DNA of 64,000 bases from Muriicola jejuensis (lineage in GTDB: Bacteria; Bacteroidota; Bacteroidia; Flavobacteriales; Flavobacteriaceae). Below the pieces are notes generated by a model. The model did no database searches. It had not been told where the DNA came from and saw nothing but the letters and a program-made list of their open reading frames with translations. Of this stretch, positions 43,750-50,648 are shown piece after piece. Where the stretch lies: contig NZ_JAABOP010000001.1 in assembly GCF_010671595.1 (NCBI RefSeq), positions 1,674,001 to 1,738,000 on the forward strand, given 5' to 3'. Within the stretch, counting starts at the first letter, position 1. Every line of letters starts with the position of its first letter. The translations under genes were made by a program, and so were the position numbers.

Positions 43750-45108
43750 CTAGCTTGAAGGTTGATTCAGGATTCTCATCCAGCTTTTTCTCTTTGGGAT
43801 GATCTGCGTACCCATCGTCTTGTTGTAATGAGATATGATGTCCTTTTCGTACGGTCTGTAAAATTCAGGATCGAAATTGGCATCTTTCAGGTGTTCCATG
43901 ACGTAGTCGACGGACCGCTCTTCACTCAGCCATCGATCCAGTACATGGTGCCGCATCCGGATCCCAAAGGTGTTGATCCCGAGAAACTTTCGGTCAGAGG
44001 TGCGAAAAGCTGCGGTGATACAGATCTTTTCCTCAGGATGCCGCCAGTGGAAATGCATTTCATCCTCGCCCCGGGAACGCTCGCTCTTCACCCATCCATA
44101 GGTCTGATACTCTATATCCAGGAATTTGGCGGAGTTAAACCAATGCCCCGGGTTGTACGGCCTTCTTTTACCACAAATAGTATAAGCGACCGTTTCGCCC
44201 ATCATCCTGCCGGTATACCATACCGCCTCCACCGACCTTCTTTCCCCTATCGGATGTTCCTGTTCTGCACAATCGCCTATGGCGTAGACGTTCGCTATAT
44301 TGGTCTCAAGATGCCGATTGACAAGGACCCCTTTGTTCAGAGCTATTCCCGAGCCTTTGAGAAAATCGATGTTAGGGGTAACCCCTGCGGTAAGCCCCAC
44401 GAGATTACAGGGTATGGTCTCTCCCTTGTCTGTGACCACCGCCCGTGCCCTGCCATTCGCATCGGAAAGGATCTCTGCGAGGTTGGTACCAAGGCGCAGG
44501 TCAATATGGTGCTCCCGTATGTGTTCGTTGATCATCTGGGATTCCCCTTCAGGTAATACCCCATTCCAGAAACTGCTTTCCCTTACCAGGAAGGTGACTG
44601 GTATTTCCCGGCTCCTGAGCATCTCGGCCAGTTCGATGCCGATAAGTCCTCCTCCCACGATCACTGCCCTGTGGCAGGCCTCCTTGTCCGGGGCGTCTGC
44701 CTCCAGTTGTTCCAGTTCCTGTTTGGAATAAAGCCCCTGAACTCCCTTCAGATGCTGTCCGGGCCACCCGAACCTGTTCGGTTTGGAACCGGTGGCGATG
44801 ATAAGCTTATCGTATGTAATGGGTTTTCCCTTTTTCAGGAGGAGTTCTTTCCTTTTAGGGTTCACCTTTTCCACGCGGTCATGGACCAGTTCGATCCTGT
44901 TCTTCTTCCAGAACCAGTTCTCGTAGGGCTGGGTGTGTTCGAACTTCATATGCCCCATATAGACATACATCAGGGCCGTCCGGGAAAAGAAGTACTCGCT
45001 TTCTGCAGAAATCACAACGATGCGCCTGTCTGACAATTTCCGTATGTGCCTGGCAGCCGTGATCCCGGAAATACCGTTCCCGATGATGGCTATCGTCTCT
45101 GTGGACAT
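43750..45108 (-). CDS. NAD(P)/FAD-dependent oxidoreductase
   Basis: A 452-residue two-dinucleotide-fold flavoprotein. The FAD site is IAIIGNGISGITAARHIRKL, the NAD(P)H site AVIVGGGLIGIELAEML, and the late FAD motif VNRHLETNIANVYAIGDCAEQ. It resembles nitrite-reductase-large-subunit or rubredoxin-type reductases without the iron-sulfur or siroheme parts. No redox-active Cys pair is evident. It heads an operon with the 4Fe-4S membrane protein (6-base gap) and the two GT2 genes. Confidence 0.87.
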   Translation of the reverse strand: MSTETIAIIGNGISGITAARHIRKLSDRRIVVISAESEYFFSRTALMYVYMGHMKFEHTQPYENWFWKKNRIELVHDRVEKVNPKRKELLLKKGKPITYDKLIIATGSKPNRFGWPGQHLKGVQGLYSKQELEQLEADAPDKEACHRAVIVGGGLIGIELAEMLRSREIPVTFLVRESSFWNGVLPEGESQMINEHIREHHIDLRLGTNLAEILSDANGRARAVVTDKGETIPCNLVGLTAGVTPNIDFLKGSGIALNKGVLVNRHLETNIANVYAIGDCAEQEHPIGERRSVEAVWYTGRMMGETVAYTICGKRRPYNPGHWFNSAKFLDIEYQTYGWVKSERSRGEDEMHFHWRHPEEKICITAAFRTSDRKFLGINTFGIRMRHHVLDRWLSEERSVDYVMEHLKDANFDPEFYRPYEKDIISHYNKTMGTQIIPKRKSWMRILNQPSS

Positions 45109-45134
45109 GCTTGGATTTTAACGTTCAGTCGGAT

Positions 45135-45162
45135 TAAAGATAAGAACTTAACAGCCCCTCAA
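45135..45162 (-). promoter_or_regulatory. promoter of the flavoprotein operon
   Basis: TTG (45160-45162 on the minus strand), a 17-base spacer and TATCTTTA (45135-45142, one mismatch from TAnnTTTG), 27 bases before the ATG at 45108. Confidence 0.5.
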
Positions 45163-45185
45163 TATCCGTGGGCTCTAAAAATTTG

Positions 45186-45193
45186 TAGCTTTG
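45186..45193 (+). promoter_or_regulatory. -7 box of the GH113 gene
   Basis: TAGCTTTG is an exact -7 box, 21 bases before the ATG at 45215. It includes the in-frame TTG at 45191, which therefore cannot be the translation start. Confidence 0.5.
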
Positions 45194-45214
45194 GGAGGAA
45201 TCAGACTTTCATCT

Positions 45215-46219
45215 ATGAGAAATATTTGTCTGCTATGGCTGGTGTTGCTGCAAATTTCCTGTAGCAGTCAATTCGTAGGCAAGATCAACGGGATAAGTTT
45301 TGTGGCCTCCAGGGACAGGGCGACAGAGGCACACATCGCCCCTGTGAAAAACATCCATGCCGGACATGCTGCAGTGATGCCTTTCGGCTTTATCCGGGAG
45401 GTGAATTCACCAGATATCATTTTTGATACGGACCGGCAATGGTACGGGGAGACCCGGATGGGGGCCAAGCAGTACATTGAACTCCTCCACAGGAACGGAA
45501 TCCGCGTCATGGTGAAACCCCAGATCTGGATATGGAGAGGGGTCTTTACCGGAGAACTCCAAATGGATTCGGAAGAAAACTGGAAGCAACTCGAGAAGAG
45601 CTATGAAGACTTTATACTGACCTATGCCAGCCTGGCCGAGGAGACGGGAGCAGAGATCTTTTGTATAGGTACCGAACTCGAGCGGTTCGTAGACCAGCGT
45701 CCTGCATTCTGGACCGGGTTGATCCGGAAGATACGGGAGAGGTACAAGGGGAAACTGACCTATGCCGCTAACTGGGATGAATACGGACGCACCCCTTTTT
45801 GGGCATCCCTGGACTATATCGGGATCGATGCCTATTTTCCTCTGTCAGAATCGAAGACCCCCACGGTCGAAGAGCTCAAAGAGGGATGGAGACCCTGGAA
45901 GGATAAGATCGCGGCCCTGTCTGAGCAATTAGACCGCCCCGTACTCTTCACGGAATTCGGGTACAGAAGCATGGATTACACCGCGAAAAAACCATGGTTG
46001 ATGGACAGGGATGAGGGACCCGTGAACCTCGAAGGGCAGGTGAATGCCAAAAAGGCCATTTTCGAGTCCTTTTGGGATGAGAAGTGGTTTGCAGGGGGAT
46101 TTGTCTGGAAATGGTTTATAAACCACGACAGGTCTGGAGGCCCCCAGGACAATCGATTTACCCCTCAGAATAAACCTGCGCAGGAAGTGATCAGCACCTT
46201 CTTTAAACTCTACCGCTGA
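45215..46219 (+). CDS. GH113-type glycoside hydrolase lipoprotein (beta-mannanase-like)
   Basis: A 334-residue TIM-barrel enzyme with a lipoprotein signal (MRNICLLWLVLLQISC, Cys16). The putative acid/base is Glu154 (FCIGTELERF) and the nucleophile Glu247 (VLFTEFGYRS), at the spacing found in GH113, a family known for endo-beta-1,4-mannanase. It is the only plus-strand gene between two minus-strand operons. Next to a CslA-like synthase it may edit the product of that synthase rather than digest food. Substrate unproven. Confidence 0.82.
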   Translation: MRNICLLWLVLLQISCSSQFVGKINGISFVASRDRATEAHIAPVKNIHAGHAAVMPFGFIREVNSPDIIFDTDRQWYGETRMGAKQYIELLHRNGIRVMVKPQIWIWRGVFTGELQMDSEENWKQLEKSYEDFILTYASLAEETGAEIFCIGTELERFVDQRPAFWTGLIRKIRERYKGKLTYAANWDEYGRTPFWASLDYIGIDAYFPLSESKTPTVEELKEGWRPWKDKIAALSEQLDRPVLFTEFGYRSMDYTAKKPWLMDRDEGPVNLEGQVNAKKAIFESFWDEKWFAGGFVWKWFINHDRSGGPQDNRFTPQNKPAQEVISTFFKLYR

Positions 46220-46222
46220 CCT

Positions 46223-46936
46223 CTACCGGACCTGTCTGATATGCCGGGTGTAATAGGCGTACAACACTTCGGGACCTTTTCCTCTGAAATACAAATAATG
46301 GATACATGCGAAATGGTACTGCAGCCTGAACCTTCCGTTCAGGCGATACTTCCTGGCTGAAGTTAGCAGGTCGAACGGGAGTACCCTGAAGTTCGCCTTG
46401 CGGTAGATCCGCCCCACAAACTCATTGTCTTCGTATACCCGGTACGCTTCGTTAAAGCCTCCCAGGGAATCAAAGAGGGAACGGGAGATAAAAAGGGACT
46501 GGTCCCCTCCGCGGCAGATCTGGAAATTAAAGCGGGAAAACCAGGCAAAGAATCCCAGGAAGAGGCTTTGGCTGTCAAATTTCAAACGAAAACAGCCGGC
46601 ATCGGTATCCTTTTCCACCGCCTGCTGTATCAGTTCGTCAAAGTTTTCGGGAGGGAAACTGTCTGCGTGCAGGAAATACAGTATCCTTCCTCGGGCCTCC
46701 CCGGCCCCTGCATTCATCTGCAGGGCCCTTCCTTTATTAGAAGAGATAGCTTTAGCGCCAAGGGAAAGGGCGAGTTCAGCGGAGGTGTCGGAACTGCCCC
46801 CGTCCACAACGATGATCTCAAGTAGATCCGCTTCCTTTGCGCGATTCCTGAGGAAAGGGATAAGTATTTTCAGGTTCTCCTCTTCATTGAGAACCGGGAT
46901 GATGATGCTTATTTGGGGAGAACTACTTTTTTTCAT
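46223..46936 (-). CDS. GT2 glycosyltransferase, arsenosugar-cluster type (TIGR04283)
   Basis: A 237-residue GT-A enzyme: ISIIIPVLNEEENLKILIPFL, IIVVDGGSSDTSAELAL, NKGRALQMNAGA, LHADSFPPENFDELI and ICRGGDQSLFISRSLFDSLGGF follow the TIGR04283 subfamily, which travels with arsenosugar and radical SAM genes. It likely adds or builds the sugar part of an arsenosugar. The start overlaps the preceding DUF547 gene's end by 14 bases. Convergent with the GH113 gene. Confidence 0.85.
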   Translation of the reverse strand: MKKSSSPQISIIIPVLNEEENLKILIPFLRNRAKEADLLEIIVVDGGSSDTSAELALSLGAKAISSNKGRALQMNAGAGEARGRILYFLHADSFPPENFDELIQQAVEKDTDAGCFRLKFDSQSLFLGFFAWFSRFNFQICRGGDQSLFISRSLFDSLGGFNEAYRVYEDNEFVGRIYRKANFRVLPFDLLTSARKYRLNGRFRLQYHFACIHYLYFRGKGPEVLYAYYTRHIRQVR

Positions 46937-47651
46937 TCAGATCCCAGTCATATGGAAGATAGGAGATTCGTGCGGTCTCCCTGATCTTAGTCTTTGTGAA
47001 TGGCTGTATATAGGCCACCAGGCTCCTCTTCTGCATGAAATCCCCTCTGTACCACTTGAAGATAGCAGAGAGCTGCAGATCATCTTCCGAGACGCGGTTC
47101 TTGCTTGGGTCGTTGATGAAATCCATGGCCGCCTGTTGCAATTCCAATTCCATTCCTGAGGCGGTAAAGGCCCGGTTCCTGAGTTTGGGGCAGGACACGG
47201 AAGCGCAGTTGATCGCGAAATGTATCCTGGCCTCATTCATTTTGCGCAGGATGCCATGCTCAATTTTACTGAGGGAGATTTTATCTCCTGCGAGGCGGAT
47301 CCGTCTTTGCCCCCAGGGATTCTCAATGTCTTTTATGCTATTCAGAGGATAGTTTTCAAGGATCAAATGAACCGTGGCGGCGTTGTAAAGGTTGATGTAA
47401 AAAGCCAGGGCTTCATACCGGGAGGCCTCAGAATCTGGTTTGTGGTTGCCCAGGTAATCCAGATAGGCTTCAAGGTCCGATTTCCGTTCCAGAAAGGCCT
47501 TATAGTCCACGTCGCCAACCTCGGTTACATGCTCCTGCAACATTTTATCCCAGGCCGAGTGGTCGAGTACCTGAGGATCATCGCCCTTTTTTGAGGTCTG
47601 AGCAGGAGCCGATATCCAGCATAACAGGAAAAAAAGAAGGGAGTACCGCAT
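46923..47651 (-). CDS. DUF547 secreted protein
   Basis: A 242-residue protein from the ATG at 47651 with signal peptide MRYSLLFFLLCWISAPAQ. The DUF547 core is visible as YEALAFYINLYNAATVHLIL, the following PWG segment and INCASVSCPKLRNRAF. DUF547 proteins have a papain-like or transglutaminase-like look with an uncertain role. Members recur in arsenosugar gene clusters of Bacteroidota. The longer reading from 47864 overlaps arsM and is rejected. Confidence 0.85.
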   Translation of the reverse strand: MRYSLLFFLLCWISAPAQTSKKGDDPQVLDHSAWDKMLQEHVTEVGDVDYKAFLERKSDLEAYLDYLGNHKPDSEASRYEALAFYINLYNAATVHLILENYPLNSIKDIENPWGQRRIRLAGDKISLSKIEHGILRKMNEARIHFAINCASVSCPKLRNRAFTASGMELELQQAAMDFINDPSKNRVSEDDLQLSAIFKWYRGDFMQKRSLVAYIQPFTKTKIRETARISYLPYDWDLNEKK

Positions 47652-47661
47652 AGGCTTCGTT

Positions 47662-48627
47662 TTAGCAGCACCCACCCCCGTCGTAATGCCAGGTGCTTTC
47701 ACTGATGTGGATCTCGTCGGAAAGTTCTGCGAGGGCTGCTGCCGTTTTATCACATACGGCCAGAGGCTGGTTCTGTAACAGGACATGACCTTTCGTATCG
47801 TCAAAATAGGGTTCGCCCCCAAAATAGATGGCCGTTTTACCGGTGAATACACAAGGTCCGTCATCCGGCATGGGGTCTTTGATAGCCGCGATCTCTATGG
47901 ATTCGATATGGATCAACTCTTCAGTAGGATAATGATTGGGAGATAACACCCTGTAGGATTTCCTCGCCCTGATCTCTATGGTCCCAAATCCGGCATCGGT
48001 AAGGACCTTTACGTACTCCTTGATCGGAATACTCCCGCTGAGGCATTGGGCCCTGAGACGGTCGTCGTTGCGCAGGGCATCATTCATGGGTTGTTCGCAG
48101 ACCGGATCGCTCATCACCAGTCGCCCCCTGGGTTTGAGCACGCGATACATTTCGGCCACGGCCTTTTTAAGATCTTCGGTCTTAAAGATATTGAACAGGC
48201 AATTCTGAGCGGCCACATCCACACTTTCCGACTCTATGGGAAGGTTAAGTGCATCCCCTTTCAGGAGGTTGACAAATTCGCTTTTGAACCATGAATTCTC
48301 TTTCTCAGCGATCCTGAAATTTTTCTTGCAGGCCTCTAACATCTCATCTACCACATCCACTCCGGTCACCCCACCGACCTGCCTGGAGAAATAGGCAAAT
48401 TGAAGGAGTTCCATTCCCCCGCCGACTCCCACATACAGCACCTTAGGTTCATTGACCAGGTCAGAAGCTGAAACCGTGCTCCCGCAACCGTAGTTCATTT
48501 CCTGCATGACGACAGGAATTGACAGGCCGGGGAGTTGCCATACCGGGTTAGTGGTGCAGCAAAGGCCCACATCAGGGGTGAGGGCTGCTTGTTTGTACAG
48601 GTCGTTTGTCGCCTCTAGATAACTCAT
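47662..48627 (-). CDS. arsM: arsenite methyltransferase, arsenosugar type
   Basis: A 321-residue SAM-dependent methyltransferase that methylates trivalent arsenic. The N-terminal Cys23-Cys24 and Cys48 (in NYGCGSTV) probably bind arsenic. The SAM loop is VLYVGVGGGMELLQFAYF, and PRGRLVMSDPVCEQPMND follows. The C-terminus ends GGGCC, with Cys320-Cys321 as the last residues, a possible extra As(III) ligand pair. In arsenosugar pathways ArsM makes the dimethylarsenic unit that a radical SAM enzyme then adenosylates. Confidence 0.9.
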   Translation of the reverse strand: MSYLEATNDLYKQAALTPDVGLCCTTNPVWQLPGLSIPVVMQEMNYGCGSTVSASDLVNEPKVLYVGVGGGMELLQFAYFSRQVGGVTGVDVVDEMLEACKKNFRIAEKENSWFKSEFVNLLKGDALNLPIESESVDVAAQNCLFNIFKTEDLKKAVAEMYRVLKPRGRLVMSDPVCEQPMNDALRNDDRLRAQCLSGSIPIKEYVKVLTDAGFGTIEIRARKSYRVLSPNHYPTEELIHIESIEIAAIKDPMPDDGPCVFTGKTAIYFGGEPYFDDTKGHVLLQNQPLAVCDKTAAALAELSDEIHISESTWHYDGGGCC

Positions 48628-49439
48628 AACATGGATATTAATTCGGTGAATAAAGTGATCATTTTTGGTTCTGCCTTACCGGCGACTTCCAGGATCTCTG
48701 AAACGTTGACGGGCTCCAGGTTATCCGGATCGCATTCGTCCGTTAGGACAGATACCGCTACGACAGGTAGTCGTAAATGGTTGGCAATAATTACTTCGGG
48801 TACCGTACTCATTCCCACAGCATCCGCTCCCAGGATCTTCAGCATCCGATATTCGGCTTTGGTCTCCAGCTGAGGACCCACTACGGCCGCATACACGCCT
48901 TTTTGCAGGGAGATCCCGTGTTCGGTGGCTATTTGTTCCACTTTCCTGCGCATATCAGGATCGTAAGGTTCGCTCATATCCACGAACCGGTCACCGAATT
49001 CCGCCACATTCTTAAAGGCGAGCGGAGACCCTCCCTGCAGGTTGATGTGGTCTTCCACCAGCATGATGTCACCCTTCCGGAATTGGAGGTTGATGGCGCC
49101 TGCCGCGTTGGAGATAAACAGTCTTTTTATACCCAATTGCCGCATGACCCGGATGGGGTAGGTGACATCTGTGAATTCGTAACCCTCGTATAAGTGGAAA
49201 CGGCCTTGCATGACCACTACCTTTTTTCCCTTCAGTGTTCCGAAGACCAGTTTGCCCGAATGGAATTCCACCGTGGCCAGCGGAAAAAAAGGAATATGGT
49301 GGTAATGGGCCACTACGGGATTCTTTATTTCATCCACCAGCTTGCCGAGCCCGGTACCCAGTACGATCCCGACCTCGGGCTGGTCAAATCCTTTAGACCT
49401 CAGGTATTGGGTGGATTCATCGAGTTGTTTCTGTGTCAT
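48624..49439 (-). CDS. purine nucleoside phosphorylase family, predicted adenine-accepting
   Basis: A 271-residue trimeric-type PNP: GIVLGTGLGKLVDEI (phosphate loop), MQGRFHLYEGY, ISNAAGAIN, VVGPQLETKAEYRML with the base-contacting Glu192, and DAVGMSTVPEVI. Residue 234 in VSVLTDECD is Asp, where 6-oxopurine PNPs have Asn (Asn243 of the human enzyme); MTA phosphorylases, which bind adenine, also have Asp there. In this operon it probably removes adenine from a 5'-deoxy-5'-dimethylarsinoyl-adenosine intermediate. It overlaps arsM and the DUF2064 gene by four bases each. Confidence 0.9.
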   Translation of the reverse strand: MTQKQLDESTQYLRSKGFDQPEVGIVLGTGLGKLVDEIKNPVVAHYHHIPFFPLATVEFHSGKLVFGTLKGKKVVVMQGRFHLYEGYEFTDVTYPIRVMRQLGIKRLFISNAAGAINLQFRKGDIMLVEDHINLQGGSPLAFKNVAEFGDRFVDMSEPYDPDMRRKVEQIATEHGISLQKGVYAAVVGPQLETKAEYRMLKILGADAVGMSTVPEVIIANHLRLPVVAVSVLTDECDPDNLEPVNVSEILEVAGKAEPKMITLFTELISML

Positions 49440-50056
49440 ATCTTGTCTTTTATAAAGGGCAGAAATGCCGGATTGTCCAAAATATCCTCCAATACGTCTA
49501 CGTCGTTCTTGGGAGGCAGGAGTATGCAGGCCTCTTCCTTGAGGTCGGCCAGGGTTTGTTCCAGTACCCTGGAAGAGCCCCAGGCCTTGTTTTCAAATAG
49601 TTCAGATTTAAAGTGCTTCATCCCCAAAAGGTAATACCCCCCATCCTGGGCCGGACCGAGGACGTAATCCGACTTTTTAAGAGCCTCAAAGGCCTTGTTC
49701 AGGTCTTCCGTATTCAGGTCGAACAGGTCACTCCCTATGATGATGATGTTCTTATATCCGTCCGAAAAGCCGTTTTTAAAGGCCCTCGCCATGCGCTGGC
49801 CGAGATCTGCTCCTTCCTGCACGTGCTTTGAATAGACCTCCTCGTCCCAAAGGTCGTTTACTCCCATCGAATCGGAGTAATACACCCTTTTATCTGCGTT
49901 TAACGGGGTTGTAACCGCTACAGTATGCCTGAGTAAGAAAAGATAGATTTCCAGGGCGGCTTCATCCCCAACCGAGGCTGCCAGTCGGGTCTTGCATTTT
50001 CCGGGTACGGGGTTCCGCGTGAAAATGATCAGGAGATCCTTATTCTTTGCCTTCAT
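49436..50056 (-). CDS. DUF2064 glycosyltransferase-like protein, arsenosugar-cluster type (TIGR04282)
   Basis: A 206-residue nucleotidyl/glycosyl-transferase-fold protein with LLIIFTRNPVPGKCKTRLAASVG, IIIIGSDLFDL and GPAQDGGYYLLGM, the pattern of TIGR04282. These proteins partner the TIGR04283 transferase in arsenosugar and related clusters. Exact reaction unknown. Overlaps the rhodanese gene by 17 bases. Confidence 0.86.
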   Translation of the reverse strand: MKAKNKDLLIIFTRNPVPGKCKTRLAASVGDEAALEIYLFLLRHTVAVTTPLNADKRVYYSDSMGVNDLWDEEVYSKHVQEGADLGQRMARAFKNGFSDGYKNIIIIGSDLFDLNTEDLNKAFEALKKSDYVLGPAQDGGYYLLGMKHFKSELFENKAWGSSRVLEQTLADLKEEACILLPPKNDVDVLEDILDNPAFLPFIKDKI

Positions 50057-50567
50057 CCTCTTTCTGATCTTCCGGTCCGTAGACCTTTTCCCCTTTGTTC
50101 AACAACATTCCCCAGAAGCGGTTGTAGGCATGTACTTTTTGGGTGACGTTCCCATCCCTGTCTACCACCGGATTCCCTTCCTCCACCCATTTGAAAATCC
50201 CTCCGGAGAGGTTTCTCACATCTGTATATCCCCTATTGAGGAGCTTTCTGCCGATCTTACCCGATCGGATCCCCACGGAACAATACACCACGTAAGTAGC
50301 CTTTTTGTCTGGATAGGTTGAGGTAAATTTTTCTGCATCGAAATCCTCGTAACCGATAAACAGTGCATCAGGGAGGTGACTCACCTCGAATTCTTCCAAT
50401 TCCCGGGCATCGAGGCGTATAAAAGCAGGGTTCACCTTTACTTCGGTTACGGAAACCAGGGGTACCTCATCCCCGGACAATTTCTCCATGACCTTCTCCA
50501 ATGTTCGCTGCGCCATAGTCGTGGTTAGGGTGAGTATGAATCCGATGATCAGGCAGGTCTTGCGCAT
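50040..50567 (-). CDS. secreted rhodanese-domain protein
   Basis: A 175-residue protein with signal peptide (MRKTCLIIGFILTLTTTMAQ) and one rhodanese domain with the active cysteine in YVVYCSVGIRSGKIGRKLL. It should carry persulfide sulfur, or possibly bind thiophilic arsenic, in the periplasm. First gene of the arsenosugar-type operon. Its promoter box is so close that the mRNA may have almost no leader. Confidence 0.85.
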   Translation of the reverse strand: MRKTCLIIGFILTLTTTMAQRTLEKVMEKLSGDEVPLVSVTEVKVNPAFIRLDARELEEFEVSHLPDALFIGYEDFDAEKFTSTYPDKKATYVVYCSVGIRSGKIGRKLLNRGYTDVRNLSGGIFKWVEEGNPVVDRDGNVTQKVHAYNRFWGMLLNKGEKVYGPEDQKEDEGKE

Positions 50568-50571
50568 AGGA

Positions 50572-50605
50572 CAAAGATAGGACTTTGGGCAGGATCCGAA
50601 AACAA
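50572..50605 (-). promoter_or_regulatory. promoter of the arsenosugar-type operon
   Basis: TATCTTTG (50572-50579 on the minus strand) matches the consensus exactly, with TTG (50603-50605) 23 bases upstream. The box ends only four bases before the ATG at 50567, so the transcript should start at or within a few bases of the start codon. Confidence 0.5.
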
Positions 50606-50648
50606 TCCTCCCGGAGGTGGAAATCGAATTTTAGTGTATTTTAGGAAT

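Noticed and set aside
43762-44556. 264-codon plus-strand frame opposite the FAD reductase
   Set aside because: Low-complexity antisense reading with no recognised motif.
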